Shown: one piece after another, positions 36,285 through 45,957 of the stretch
Layout of the letters: every line of letters begins with the position of its first letter
Numbering within the stretch: position 1 is the stretch's first letter
NCBI RefSeq assembly: GCF_013927005.1
Contig: NZ_CP055930.1
Coordinates: 3,658,001 to 3,722,000 of the forward strand
Length of the DNA stretch: 64,000 bases
Source: Enterobacter sp. RHBSTW-00175
GTDB lineage: Bacteria > Pseudomonadota > Gammaproteobacteria > Enterobacterales > Enterobacteriaceae
Reading direction: 5' to 3'
The notes under the pieces: generated by a model
The model's database searches: none
What the model was told of the DNA's origin: nothing
Seen by the model: the letters and a program-made list of their open reading frames with translations, nothing else
Position numbers and translations under genes: made by a program

Positions 36285-38717
36285 TTACAGCGTATGTTCC
36301 GTACGCGCAATAATATCGTCCTGCGCATCCGGCGACAGGGCGGTAAAGAATGCCGAGTAACCGGCGACACGCACCACCAGGTCACGGTACTGGTCTGGGT
36401 GTTTCTTCGCTTCCATCAGCGTTTCGCGCGATACGATGTTGTACTGAATATGCCAGCCTTTATGCACCTCGAAGAAAGTACGCAGCAGGACCATCAGCTT
36501 CTGGCGGTCGCTATCGTTTTCCAGCGTTGCCGGGTTCAGCTTCTGGTTTAACAGTACCCCGCCCAGAATCGCTTCAGTCGGCAGCTTGCCTACGGAGCCA
36601 ATCACCGCCGTTGGGCCAAGATGGTCAGTGCCGGAAGCCGGGCTTGCGCCTTCCGCCAGTGGCGTATGCGCTTTACGACCATCAGGCGTTGCCATCGTCG
36701 CCGCGCCGAACGGTACGTTAGCCGAAATTGAAGATGTCCCGGCGTAGTAATTACCGCCAATTGGACCACGGCCGTAGCGCGGGTTGTGGTACTGCTTAAG
36801 TTCCGCAATATAGGTTTCATACGCGCGGGTTAACAGTAAATCGACGCTGTCATCGTCGTTACCGTATTTCGGCGCACCGTTGATCAGGCGCTGGCGCAAC
36901 TGCTCGTGGGTTAACCCTTCGTAATCGTCTGCAAGTGCTGCCGCCAGTTGTTGCTGGCCGATAACCCCCTGCTCGAAGACCAGCTTTTTAACGGCTGACA
37001 GGCTGTTGCCGAGGTTGGCAATACCCACCTGTAGACCGGAAACCCAGTCGTACTTCGCGCCACCTTGCTTAATGCTTTTCGCGCGCTCGATACAGTCATC
37101 CACCAGGGCAGAACAGAGAATATCGTGGACGTTCTCCTCCAGCATGGTGTCCACCACATACTCAATTTCGATGGATTTACGGGTGTAGTAGCGGATCTGG
37201 GTATCCCACGCGGCCATCACTTCTTCGAAGTTGCCGAAGTTACCGGCGGAAAGTGCTTTTTCCTGTGGCAGGAACACTTTACCGCTGGTGGCATCGCGGC
37301 CACCTTCCAGTGCTGCCAGCATCACTCGCGCAAAGTTGATAAAGCTCATGCCGGTACAGCGATAGCCCCATTTGCCCCCGACTGCGGTTTCGATACAGCC
37401 AATCGCCGCATAATCGTAGGCATCGTCTTTCTCAACACCGAGTTTGATGAATTCCGGGATCACGATTTCATCGTTGTTAAAGGCCGGCATCCCGAAACCA
37501 CAGCGGATCACCTGCACGCAGGCGTCGAGGAAATCGTTGCTCATCCCCGCATGGTAACGCACGCTCAGGTTTGGCTGGGTAGAGCGCAGACGACCACAGG
37601 ATTCGAGAATGGCGTAAGAGAGCGGGTTCACCGCATCCATTGGCTCGCCGTTCACCAGCTTCTGACCGCCGATGGTGACGTTCTGATACAGCGGGCTGCC
37701 CGCAGACGCTTTCGAGTGTGAGCCAGAGCGGATCTTGTTCACTTCCAGCAGCTTCAGCCAGCAGCTGTGCAGCAGCTCAATGGCGTGCTCGCGATCGAGA
37801 GACTGGTTCAGTTCGACATCGCGACGATAGTATGGGTAGAGATACTGGTCCATACGGGCGAACGACACGGAGTGGCCGTTGGACTCAATTTGCAGGACAA
37901 GCTGGATGAAATAGCACAGTTGCAGCGCCTGCCAGAAGGTTTTTGGCGGTTCGTGGGCAATCACATCGCAGTTTTCAGCCATTGCCAGCAGTTCGTCACG
38001 GCGGCTTTCACGGGTTTCGGTTGACGCCATTTCACGTGCCAGCGCGGCAAAACGTTCAATGTGCAGGCTGACCGCTTCCAGAACAATATCAATCGCTTTC
38101 AGGAACTGATCGCCATGCAGATCGTCCAGTACGGTCAGGTTAATGCGGGTGCGGCGTTCGGAAACTTTGGCACGTATCCCGTCCAGGCCTTTTTCCAGCA
38201 CCAGCGGGAAGTTCACGGCCAGGTGCGCATCACCGGATGTCATATTACCTTCTGCCTTGATGATGCCGGTTTCCAGCAAGCCTTTTTGCTCGTCGGTGAA
38301 CATGCCGTAGCAGCGATCCTGCACCGTCTGCCCACGCCACCACGGGCAAATTTCATGCAGCACGCGTTTGTTTTCTTCGCTTACCGCAAAACCTGCCCCC
38401 GGACGATCCGCCAGGTCATCAATCTCTTTTTCAATCCAGGAAACGGTGTATTCCGGGAAGATTGGCGCCGCGCGGACTTCACTTGCCTGGTTACCGATGA
38501 TCAGCTCATCGTGTTTGATCCAGATGGTGCGTTGCGCCAGGTGGTGCGCCAGGGCCAGCGCACGACGTACCGGGATCGGCTTGTCCATGTGCTGCTGATA
38601 CATCTCGGTGTAGTGCTGTGCGCGCTCGGTACAGACCGGCGGCTTAACAATGTGCACCAGTGCAGTTTTGTGTGCCTTAATACGGTCACTGAGGGTGTTG
38701 AGATTCAGGGTAGTCAT
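36285..38717 (-). CDS. ybiW: YbiW, glycyl radical enzyme (PFL/dehydratase-like)
   Basis: An 810-residue glycyl radical enzyme. The thiyl-radical Cys is Cys441 in AAIGCIETAVGG, with Glu two residues on, and the glycyl radical site is Gly786 in RVAGYSAF near the C-terminus. A single Cys in a C-X-E context is the pattern of dehydratase and lyase members (glycerol dehydratase, CutC) rather than the Cys-Cys of pyruvate formate-lyase. It works only without oxygen. Its activase gene ybiY lies 4 bp upstream in the same operon. The substrate is unknown; a diol or polyol phosphate route is plausible beside ybiV and fsaA. Confidence 0.93.
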   Translation of the reverse strand: MTTLNLNTLSDRIKAHKTALVHIVKPPVCTERAQHYTEMYQQHMDKPIPVRRALALAHHLAQRTIWIKHDELIIGNQASEVRAAPIFPEYTVSWIEKEIDDLADRPGAGFAVSEENKRVLHEICPWWRGQTVQDRCYGMFTDEQKGLLETGIIKAEGNMTSGDAHLAVNFPLVLEKGLDGIRAKVSERRTRINLTVLDDLHGDQFLKAIDIVLEAVSLHIERFAALAREMASTETRESRRDELLAMAENCDVIAHEPPKTFWQALQLCYFIQLVLQIESNGHSVSFARMDQYLYPYYRRDVELNQSLDREHAIELLHSCWLKLLEVNKIRSGSHSKASAGSPLYQNVTIGGQKLVNGEPMDAVNPLSYAILESCGRLRSTQPNLSVRYHAGMSNDFLDACVQVIRCGFGMPAFNNDEIVIPEFIKLGVEKDDAYDYAAIGCIETAVGGKWGYRCTGMSFINFARVMLAALEGGRDATSGKVFLPQEKALSAGNFGNFEEVMAAWDTQIRYYTRKSIEIEYVVDTMLEENVHDILCSALVDDCIERAKSIKQGGAKYDWVSGLQVGIANLGNSLSAVKKLVFEQGVIGQQQLAAALADDYEGLTHEQLRQRLINGAPKYGNDDDSVDLLLTRAYETYIAELKQYHNPRYGRGPIGGNYYAGTSSISANVPFGAATMATPDGRKAHTPLAEGASPASGTDHLGPTAVIGSVGKLPTEAILGGVLLNQKLNPATLENDSDRQKLMVLLRTFFEVHKGWHIQYNIVSRETLMEAKKHPDQYRDLVVRVAGYSAFFTALSPDAQDDIIARTEHTL

Positions 38718-38721
38718 AAGT

Positions 38722-39621
38722 TTATCCTCGTAAGGTCGCGGTTAACCCTTTCCGGCAGGCGTACTGTTGCGCGAAATCCAGCAGCGCAGGGTTATCCAGC
38801 GGTTTATCAGGGGCAGAGTAGGGTTGGCTGAGCAGGGTGTATTTGTTCATGCCCAGCGTGTGATACGGCAGAAAATGAATATCGCGGACGTTCAGTTCAT
38901 CGGCGGCGAAATTAGTGATGGCGGTGATGGAGGCCTCATCGGCGTTAAAGCCCTGGATCAGCGGCACGCGAATGGTGAGCTGTTTTCCGGCAGCGGCAAG
39001 GCGCTTAAGGTTATCCAGCACGCGTTTGGCCGAGCCGTCCGTCCACTGTCTGAAGACCTCGCCATCCACGTGCTTCAGGTCAGCCAGGAACAGATCGACA
39101 TAGGGCAAGGATGGCTCGATATAGTGCCAGGGCACGTGAAGACAGGTTTCAACAGCGGTATGAATTCCCTGTTCGTGGCTGGTTTTAAACAGTGCGTGCG
39201 CCAGCTCCGGGCTCATAAAGGGTTCGCCGCCAGAGAGAGTGATCCCGCCACCGCTGCGGTCGTAAAAGGGTTTATCGCGCAGCACGGTCTCCATAATCTC
39301 CTCGACCTGCTGTTCTTCACCGCAGACGGTGAGAGCCTGAGTCGGGCAGCAATCGGTGAGGGCGTCCAGCGTTTCTGCGTTCAGTTTTTCGCGGTGGATG
39401 AGCAGCCCATTTAATGCCCGCTCAATATACCCCGGGGCTGCCTGCTGACACAGATCACAGCCGTCCAGGCACAGACGAGCGTCGAACAGCACGTCCCGGG
39501 TACGGGAGCGGCTTTCCGGGTTCTGACACCAGCGGCAGCCCAGGGAGCAGCCTTTCAGGAACACCACGGTACGAATACCAGGGCCATCGTGGGTAGAATA
39601 ACGCTGTATATTGAAGATCAT
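38722..39621 (-). CDS. ybiY: YbiY, glycyl radical enzyme activase (radical SAM)
   Basis: A 299-residue radical SAM activase that makes the glycyl radical on YbiW. The CX3CX2C cluster is [13 protein letters not shown], followed by two further Cys groups (CLDGCDLC and [10 protein letters not shown]) for auxiliary iron-sulfur clusters and the SGGEP SAM motif ([14 protein letters not shown]). The ATG at 39621 follows GAGAGGCGAAACA and starts [15 protein letters not shown] as in other activases. It is the first gene of the ybiY-ybiW unit. Confidence 0.94.
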   Translation of the reverse strand: MIFNIQRYSTHDGPGIRTVVFLKGCSLGCRWCQNPESRSRTRDVLFDARLCLDGCDLCQQAAPGYIERALNGLLIHREKLNAETLDALTDCCPTQALTVCGEEQQVEEIMETVLRDKPFYDRSGGGITLSGGEPFMSPELAHALFKTSHEQGIHTAVETCLHVPWHYIEPSLPYVDLFLADLKHVDGEVFRQWTDGSAKRVLDNLKRLAAAGKQLTIRVPLIQGFNADEASITAITNFAADELNVRDIHFLPYHTLGMNKYTLLSQPYSAPDKPLDNPALLDFAQQYACRKGLTATLRG

Positions 39622-39657
39622 TGTTTCGCCTCTCATCTTGCATATGAAGATTAAATT

Positions 39658-39673
39658 ACTTTCGAATGAAAGT
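39658..39673. promoter_or_regulatory. Shared inverted repeat, copy 3 (ybiYW / fsaA)
   Basis: ACTTTCGAATGAAAGT has perfect 6-bp arms around GAAT. It lies 37 bp upstream of ybiY and 77 bp upstream of the divergent fsaA, so it could serve both. It is the longest of the three copies. Confidence 0.65.
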
Positions 39674-39749
39674 TATCTTGATGCAGGTCAACTCTTGAGC
39701 AGGTTTTGCCGTGGTAGGGTAAATGCAGGCTAATTTTGAGGGTTACATC

Positions 39750-40412
39750 ATGGAACTTTATCTCGACACATCCGACGTTGCGGCAGTCAAAAAACTGGCC
39801 CGCATCTTCCCGCTGGCTGGCGTAACCACTAACCCGAGCATTGTTGCGGCGGGTAAAACACCGCTGGATGTTTTACTGCCCGAGCTGCACGACGCGCTGG
39901 GTGGCAAAGGTCGCCTGTTTGCACAGGTAATGGCGACCACCGCAGAAGGCATGGTGGAAGATGCGCGTAAACTGCGTGCCATTATTAATGATCTGGTGGT
40001 AAAAGTGCCGGTGACGGCAGAAGGGCTGGCGGCAATCAAAATGCTTAAAGCTGAAGGTATTCCAACGCTTGGCACGGCGGTATACGGTGCCGCACAGGGG
40101 ATGTTGTCCGCGCTGGCGGGTGCTGAGTATGTTGCGCCTTACGTTAACCGTGTGGATGCGCAGGGCGGGGACGGTATCCAGACTGTTGCGGAGTTACAGC
40201 AGTTGTTGTCGCTTCATGCTCCACAGTCCAAAGTGCTGGCCGCCAGTTTCAAAACGCCGCGTCAGGCGCTGGACTGCCTGCTGGCGGGTTGCGAGTCAAT
40301 TACGCTGCCGCTGGATGTGGCGCAGCAGTTTATCGCATCACCGGCTGTGGATGCGGCGATTGTGAAGTTTGAGCAGGACTGGCAGGGGGCATTTGGACGG
40401 ACGTCTATCTGA
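39750..40412 (+). CDS. fsaA: Fructose-6-phosphate aldolase A
   Basis: A 220-residue class I aldolase of the transaldolase subfamily, the exact length of E. coli FsaA. The Schiff-base Lys85 is in [12 protein letters not shown]. The N-terminus [19 protein letters not shown] and [14 protein letters not shown] are conserved. It cleaves fructose-6-phosphate to dihydroxyacetone and glyceraldehyde-3-phosphate, or runs in reverse. The ATG at 39750 follows GAGGGTTACATC; upstream in-frame codons are not conserved. It is divergent from the ybiYW operon across a 128-bp region holding the shared inverted repeat. Confidence 0.96.
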   Translation: MELYLDTSDVAAVKKLARIFPLAGVTTNPSIVAAGKTPLDVLLPELHDALGGKGRLFAQVMATTAEGMVEDARKLRAIINDLVVKVPVTAEGLAAIKMLKAEGIPTLGTAVYGAAQGMLSALAGAEYVAPYVNRVDAQGGDGIQTVAELQQLLSLHAPQSKVLAASFKTPRQALDCLLAGCESITLPLDVAQQFIASPAVDAAIVKFEQDWQGAFGRTSI

Positions 40413-40902
40413 CGGGTGCGGTCTGATGCCCTCACCCCAACCCTCTCACACAGGGCTGAGGGTTCCCCAGTAATTTTTGTCTTTAATTCAGCGATGATAT
40501 TACGCCATTGAATTAAGGGACTTACAGCGGTGTCATGGTCCGGCTGAAAATCGCCGACGCGTTTACGGAAGGCCGGGGCGACGCGCATGGATGCGCGGCG
40601 AGGGCGGCTTTACAGGGACGTTTCATCCGCCCGTCCCCGATTAGCCTGGAGCAAACGCTGAGGGCATCGCGAAGCGACGATTTTCTTGCCGGGAGCCCGG
40701 GTCGCCAGGGTAGCGGCGGTGAGCTACCCTGGCACGTTCACCGGTATTGTGGTGACAGAGTAGCAAGGAACGTAAAGTGAACGGAATGACCACCACAGCC
40801 GTATGTTCCCCCTCACCCCAGCCCTCTCCCAAAAAGGAGAGGGAGCCGTCCGTGCTCGTATTTTTGTGGGGATTCCTCAGCCCACGGGGAGAGGGAGCAA
40901 AC
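40413..40902. repeat. Long non-coding mosaic of intergenic repeats
   Basis: A 490-bp stretch without a credible gene. GAGGG-type palindromes flank it (40428-40468 and 40809-40898). Its middle (about 40510-40790) is GC-rich with internal symmetry such as CCAGGGTAGC...GCTACCCTGG at 40698-40731. The right part (40835-40885), including GTCCGTGCTCGTA and TGTGGGGAT, recurs inverted at 63071-63120. Open frames on both strands are short, lack ribosome-binding sites and look like by-products of base composition. It looks like a dispersed enterobacterial intergenic element; I know no accepted name for it. Confidence 0.6.
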
Positions 40903-40932
40903 ATTAAAACGGCAACCTGAAGGTTGCCGTTT
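40903..40932 (-). terminator. Intrinsic terminator of moeAB
   Basis: Stem AAACGGCAACC/GGTTGCCGTTT with a 4-nt loop followed on the minus strand by a short U-run (GTTTTAATG). It nearly abuts the moeB stop. Confidence 0.75.
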
Positions 40933-40935
40933 GCT

Positions 40936-41688
40936 TTAACCTCCGCAAACCTCACACCCCGGATTACGCATCAGCTTCATCTCGCGGAACTGGCAGGTCA
41001 TCGCGTCATACATCACGATTTTGCCTGCCGCAGGCGTGCCGTAGCGGGTCAGTACCTTGATCGCTTCCATCGCCTGCATTGAGCCAATTACACCCACTAA
41101 CGGTGCCATCACTCCCGCTTCCACGCAGGTGAGTGCATTTTCACCAAACAAACGACTCAGGCAGCGGTAGCAGGGCTCGCCTTCGGCGTAAGTGAACACG
41201 CTGATTTGCCCTTCCATACGGATTGCCGCCCCGGAAACCAGCGGTGTTTTATGGGCAAAACAGCCTGCATTTAGCTGATTACGGATAGCGACATTATCGG
41301 TGCAATCCAGCACCAGGTCATGCCGGGCGATTTGCGCGAACAGCGCGTCTTCCTCAAGCATGGCGTTAATAAGAGTGAACTGAACGTGGGGATTGATGCG
41401 GGTTAGTGCCGTTTTTGCTGACTCGACTTTGGCTTCGCCGAGGGTGGCATCTCTGTGCAACGTCTGGCGTTGCAGATTAGACAGCGACACGGTGTCAAAA
41501 TCCAGCAGCGTCATGCTACCGACACCCGCCGCAGCCAGGTACTGCGCGGCGGCACAGCCCAGACCACCCAGCCCCACCACCAGTACACTGGCGGCCTTAA
41601 GCGCTTCCTGACCGTCGAAATCAAAACCGCGCAGCACAATCTGGCGGTTGTAGCGCAGCATCTCCTGATCGCTCAGTTCCACCGTCAT
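40936..41688 (-). CDS. moeB: Molybdopterin-synthase adenylyltransferase
   Basis: A 250-residue E1-like enzyme that adenylates the C-terminus of MoaD in molybdopterin synthesis. The nucleotide loop VVGLGGLGCAAAQYLAAAG, the Arg of SLSNLQRQTLHRD, the catalytic Asp of LDCTDNVAIR and the zinc Cys pairs CYRC and CEVC are present. It starts 2 bp after the moeA stop and is translated with it. The C-terminus ends shortly after the second Cys pair, as normal. Confidence 0.96.
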   Translation of the reverse strand: MTVELSDQEMLRYNRQIVLRGFDFDGQEALKAASVLVVGLGGLGCAAAQYLAAAGVGSMTLLDFDTVSLSNLQRQTLHRDATLGEAKVESAKTALTRINPHVQFTLINAMLEEDALFAQIARHDLVLDCTDNVAIRNQLNAGCFAHKTPLVSGAAIRMEGQISVFTYAEGEPCYRCLSRLFGENALTCVEAGVMAPLVGVIGSMQAMEAIKVLTRYGTPAAGKIVMYDAMTCQFREMKLMRNPGCEVCGG

Positions 41689-41690
41689 GA

Positions 41691-42923
41691 TTAGCCCCCG
41701 AACAGGTGGTTAAAGGTTTCCACCTCGACCCATTCACCCGCTTCCACATGACCGCGTTCGCTCTCGAGCACGATAAAGCAGTTGCCCTGGCTAAAGGAGC
41801 TGAAAATATGCGAACCCTGATGCCCCGTGGTGCTCACTTCCAGCTCGCCATCAGCGTTACGTGCCAGAATACCACGCTGGAAATCAAGACGACCCGGTGA
41901 CTTCTTCAGACGGGTCGCCGCGCGCGCGCGCAGGCGTACCGGAAGCGGGCTGGCTTTATTGCCAGACAGTTTTGCCAGCAGCGGCTGCACCAACTGATAG
42001 AAGGTCAGGGCTGCGGATACCGGGTTGCCCGGCAGGCCGCAGAACCAGCTGCGCCCCAGCTTGCCAAAGGCGAAGGGTTTACCCGGTTTGATAGCCAGTT
42101 TCCAGAAGCCAATTTCGCCCAGCTCTTCAAGAATGGTTTTGGTGTAATCCGCTTCGCCAACAGACACACCGCCGGAACTTATCACCACATCCGCGCATTT
42201 ATCCGCTTCAATAAAAGCGGCTCGTAGCTTTTCGGGATCGTCAGGAATAATACCCAGGTTGACTACTTCGCAGCCAAGCTGTTCCAGCATCAGGTGCACC
42301 GCCAGGCGGTTGGTGTCGTAAATCTGTCCCTCCTGCAGCGGCTGACCTGGCAGTTGCAGCTCATCGCCGGTGGAAAAGACTGCAACGCGCACACGACGGA
42401 TAACGTCGATGTCGGCGATACCCAGTGACGCCAGCACGGGCAGCTCCGCTACCGTCAGTTTTTGCCCGGCGCTGAAAACGGTCGCGCCAAGCGTAATATC
42501 TTCACCCGCGCGGCGGATGTTCTGGCCTGCCCTGGCGCTGGCGGTAAAACGCACGCCCTCGTCGGTTTGTTCTGTCTCTTCCTGCATCACCACAGCATCG
42601 CAACCGGCTGGCACTGGCGCGCCGGTCATGATCCGGATGCAGCTCCCGGCAGGCCATTCACCGTTAAACGGCTGGCCCGCAAAGGCTTTACCCGCCACCG
42701 GAAGCGCCAGACCCGTCTGGATATCCGCCAGGCGTACCGCGTAACCGTCCATCGCGGAGTTATCGAATCCCGGCACGTTGAGGGGAGAAACGATATCGCG
42801 CGCCGCAATGCGACCGAAACAGCGTACTAAGGGCAGCGTTTCGTGGTCTTGCAGCGGGGAAATGCGGTTGAGCATCTGGGTCAGTGCCGTGTCGAGCGGC
42901 ATCAGTCCGGCGGTAAAATCCAT
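41691..42923 (-). CDS. moeA: Molybdopterin molybdenumtransferase
   Basis: A 410-residue enzyme that inserts molybdate into adenylated molybdopterin. Visible landmarks are [51 protein letters not shown] and [12 protein letters not shown]. The ATG at 42923 (MDFTAGLM) follows GCAGGAG and equals the E. coli start; an upstream extension of 12 codons is not conserved. It is the first gene of moeA-moeB. It is divergent from iaaA across about 190 bp. Confidence 0.96.
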   Translation of the reverse strand: MDFTAGLMPLDTALTQMLNRISPLQDHETLPLVRCFGRIAARDIVSPLNVPGFDNSAMDGYAVRLADIQTGLALPVAGKAFAGQPFNGEWPAGSCIRIMTGAPVPAGCDAVVMQEETEQTDEGVRFTASARAGQNIRRAGEDITLGATVFSAGQKLTVAELPVLASLGIADIDVIRRVRVAVFSTGDELQLPGQPLQEGQIYDTNRLAVHLMLEQLGCEVVNLGIIPDDPEKLRAAFIEADKCADVVISSGGVSVGEADYTKTILEELGEIGFWKLAIKPGKPFAFGKLGRSWFCGLPGNPVSAALTFYQLVQPLLAKLSGNKASPLPVRLRARAATRLKKSPGRLDFQRGILARNADGELEVSTTGHQGSHIFSSFSQGNCFIVLESERGHVEAGEWVEVETFNHLFGG

Positions 42924-43112
42924 GGGTGGCTCCTGCGGAGTAACAACGAAAGCGCTCATTATGGCAGAAAAGTACCACTAACTGTATGACCCGATGGGTG
43001 TACCCTTTACATCACCGTGGCGTCTTTCTATATTCAAAAATTATCTGAAGAATCAGCAACGATAATGATATTTATAGAAAAAGCCGCTGATCAGGCGAGT
43101 GGGTGAGGCGAA

Positions 43113-44051
43113 ATGGTTAATGCGGTAATCGCAATTCATGGCGGCGCAGGGGCAATCACCCGTGCGCAGCTCAGTCCCGAGCAGGAAAAGCGTTATATTG
43201 ACGCGCTTTATAATATTGTGGAAACAGGGCAGCGAATGCTGGAAGCGGGCGAGAGCGCGCTGGATGTTGTGACCGAAGCTGTTCGTCTGCTCGAGGAGTG
43301 TCCGCTGTTTAATGCCGGGATTGGTTCGGTGTTTACCCGCGACGAAACGCACGAGCTTGACGCCTGTGTGATGGATGGTGCCAGTCTTAAAGCCGGCGCG
43401 GTTGCCGGGGTAAGCCATCTGCGTAACCCTGTTCTGGCGGCGCGTCTGGTGATGGAAAACAGCCCTCATGTCCTGCTGACAGGCGCAGGGGCGGAACAAT
43501 TTGCCGTTGCGCACGGGATGGAATCGGTATCGCCTGACCTGTTTTCGACCCCGGAACGCTATCAGCAGCTGCTGGATGCCCGTTCAGAGGGAATTACACA
43601 GCTTGACCATACCGCGCCGCTGGATGAGAACAGCAAAATGGGTACGGTAGGCGCGGTTGCGCTGGATAAAGCCGGCAACCTTGCCGCCGCAACGTCTACG
43701 GGTGGCATGACCAATAAGCTGCCAGGGCGGGTAGGCGACAGCCCTCTCCCTGGTGCGGGATGCTATGCCAATAACGCCACGGCGGCAGTCTCCTGTACCG
43801 GAACCGGTGAGGTGTTTATTCGCGCACTGGCAGCGTATGACATTACTGCGCTGATGGATTACGGCGGCTTGAGTCTGGCGGAAGCCTGTGAGCGTGTGGT
43901 GATGGAAAAACTCCCGGCGCTGGGCGGTGTGGGTGGGTTAATCGCTGTGGATCATGAGGGGAACGTGGCGTTGCCCTTTAACAGTGAAGGCATGTACCGT
44001 GCCTGGGGCTATGCCGGAGATGCACCCAGTACGGGGATTTATCGTGAATAA
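43113..44051 (+). CDS. iaaA: Isoaspartyl peptidase / type III L-asparaginase
   Basis: A 312-residue Ntn-hydrolase made as a proenzyme. Self-cleavage occurs before Thr178 in [15 protein letters not shown], freeing the nucleophile of the beta subunit. [10 protein letters not shown] near the N-terminus and [19 protein letters not shown] are family motifs. It degrades beta-aspartyl dipeptides and asparagine. It lies just upstream of gsiA (11 bp), as in E. coli where iaaA is the first gene of the gsi operon. Confidence 0.96.
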   Translation: MVNAVIAIHGGAGAITRAQLSPEQEKRYIDALYNIVETGQRMLEAGESALDVVTEAVRLLEECPLFNAGIGSVFTRDETHELDACVMDGASLKAGAVAGVSHLRNPVLAARLVMENSPHVLLTGAGAEQFAVAHGMESVSPDLFSTPERYQQLLDARSEGITQLDHTAPLDENSKMGTVGAVALDKAGNLAAATSTGGMTNKLPGRVGDSPLPGAGCYANNATAAVSCTGTGEVFIRALAAYDITALMDYGGLSLAEACERVVMEKLPALGGVGGLIAVDHEGNVALPFNSEGMYRAWGYAGDAPSTGIYRE

Positions 44052-44062
44052 GGGGGTTATGC

Positions 44063-45934
44063 GTGCCGCACAGTGAAAAGCTGGACAGCCGCGAGGTTCT
44101 GGCGGTTCAACAACTGAATATTGCGTTTCAGGAAGAGCGGCAGTTCGTCCCCGCAGTAAAAAATCTATCGTTTTCACTTAATCGTGGTGAAACGCTGGCG
44201 ATTGTAGGCGAGTCCGGTTCGGGTAAGTCGGTCACGGCGCTGTCATTAATGCGCCTGCTCGAACAGTCGGGCGGAAAGGTGGAGTGCGACACGATGCTGC
44301 TGCGTCGTCGCAATCGACAGGTTATTGATTTAACTGAACTGAGCGCATCGCAAATGCAGGGGGTACGCGGCGCGGATATCGCGATGATTTTCCAGGAGCC
44401 GATGACTTCCCTGAACCCGGTTTTCCCGGTAGGTGAGCAGATTGCAGAATCTATCCGCCTGCATCAGGGCCTAAGCGGTGATGAAGCGCTGGCTGAAGCC
44501 AAACGGATGCTGGAACAGGTGCGTATTCCGGAGGCGCAGGCTATTTTGTCGCGCTATCCGCATCAGCTTTCGGGCGGGATGCGCCAGCGCGTGATGATTG
44601 CGATGGCGCTGTCGTGTCGCCCTGCGGTGCTGATTGCCGACGAACCGACCACCGCGCTGGATGTGACTATTCAGGCACAGATCCTGCAACTGATTAAAGT
44701 GCTGCAACAGGAAATGGACATGGGGGTGATTTTTATCACTCATGACATGGGCGTTGTGGCGGATGTCGCCGATCGTGTGCTGGTAATGCACCAGGGCGTT
44801 GCCGTTGAAATGGGCAGTGTAGAGCAGATATTCCATGCCCCGGAACATCCCTATACCAAAGCATTGCTGGCTGCCGTGCCGCGTCTGGGCGCAATGAACG
44901 GCAGCGCATTACCGCGGCGTTTTCCGCTGATTTCGCCGGGGGATACCGGGCGTCAGGAGGCTGAAACAGAGCAGGACACGGTTGTACCGGGTCAGCCTGT
45001 TTTGCAGGTACGCAATCTTGTGACCCGCTTCCCGTTGCGCAGTGGGTTGTTTAACCGCGTGAAGCGTGAAGTTCATGCCGTAGAGAACGTTAGTTTTGAT
45101 CTCTGGGCGGGTGAAACGCTGGCGCTGGTCGGGGAATCGGGCTGCGGTAAATCCACCACCGGGCGGGCGCTGCTGCGGCTGGTGGAGTCTCAGGAAGGGA
45201 GTATCACCTTTAACGGGGAACGTATTGATACCCTGCCTTCCAGTAAGCTCCAGCCGCTGCGTCGGGATATTCAGTTTATTTTTCAGGATCCCTACGCCTC
45301 GCTCGACCCGCGTCATACCGTTGGCTATTCGATAATGGAGCCACTGCGGGTGCATAACCTGCTCGATGGTGATGCGGCCCAGCGGCGGGTGGCCTGGTTA
45401 CTGGAACGTGTTGGCTTGCTGCCTGAACACGCCTGGCGGTATCCGCATGAGTTTTCCGGTGGTCAGCGGCAGCGAATCTGTATTGCACGCGCACTGGCGC
45501 TGAACCCGAAAGTGGTGATTGCCGATGAATCGGTGTCGGCGCTGGATGTCTCTATTCGCGCGCAAATCATTAATTTATTGCTCGATCTACAGCGGGATAT
45601 GGGCATCGCTTTTTTATTTATCTCGCACGATATGGCCGTTGTTGAGCGCATCAGCCACCGGGTCGCGGTGATGTTACAGGGGCAGATTGTTGAGATTGGC
45701 CCTCGTCAGGCGGTATTTGAAAACCCGCAGCATCCCTATACCCGTAAGCTGATAGCGGCTGTACCGGTTGCTGATCCTACCCATCGCCACGCCCAGCGTG
45801 TGCTGTTGCAGGATGAGATGCCGGGCAATATTCGTAAACCGGGCGAATCGGTGGAGCGCGTGACGCTTCGCGAAGTCAGTCCGGGTCATTTTGTGGCACC
45901 TCCGCGTCAGGACAATGCATTCTCGCGGTTATAA
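44063..45934 (+). CDS. gsiA: Glutathione ABC transporter ATP-binding protein
   Basis: A 623-residue protein with two fused ABC ATPase domains of the oligopeptide type. Walker A motifs GESGSGKS and GESGCGKST, signatures LSGGMRQR and FSGGQRQR, and Walker B motifs ADEPTTALD and ADESVSALD are intact. It energises glutathione import through GsiC/GsiD. The start is a GTG at 44063 behind AGGGGG (PHSEKLD as in E. coli); a nearby ATG is out of frame. Second of the iaaA-gsiABCD operon. Confidence 0.95.
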   Translation: MPHSEKLDSREVLAVQQLNIAFQEERQFVPAVKNLSFSLNRGETLAIVGESGSGKSVTALSLMRLLEQSGGKVECDTMLLRRRNRQVIDLTELSASQMQGVRGADIAMIFQEPMTSLNPVFPVGEQIAESIRLHQGLSGDEALAEAKRMLEQVRIPEAQAILSRYPHQLSGGMRQRVMIAMALSCRPAVLIADEPTTALDVTIQAQILQLIKVLQQEMDMGVIFITHDMGVVADVADRVLVMHQGVAVEMGSVEQIFHAPEHPYTKALLAAVPRLGAMNGSALPRRFPLISPGDTGRQEAETEQDTVVPGQPVLQVRNLVTRFPLRSGLFNRVKREVHAVENVSFDLWAGETLALVGESGCGKSTTGRALLRLVESQEGSITFNGERIDTLPSSKLQPLRRDIQFIFQDPYASLDPRHTVGYSIMEPLRVHNLLDGDAAQRRVAWLLERVGLLPEHAWRYPHEFSGGQRQRICIARALALNPKVVIADESVSALDVSIRAQIINLLLDLQRDMGIAFLFISHDMAVVERISHRVAVMLQGQIVEIGPRQAVFENPQHPYTRKLIAAVPVADPTHRHAQRVLLQDEMPGNIRKPGESVERVTLREVSPGHFVAPPRQDNAFSRL

Positions 45935-45957
45935 CTTACAACAGGCAGGAGAACACA

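Noticed and set aside
40535..40780. Open frame of 81 codons in the fsaA-moeB gap, with a partner on the other strand
   Set aside because: It lies in GC-rich repeat DNA, has no ribosome-binding site, and the frames on both strands are explained by base composition.
43058..43075. Fur-box-like GATAATGAT upstream of iaaA
   Set aside because: Only one half resembles the Fur consensus and the genes nearby have no iron role.
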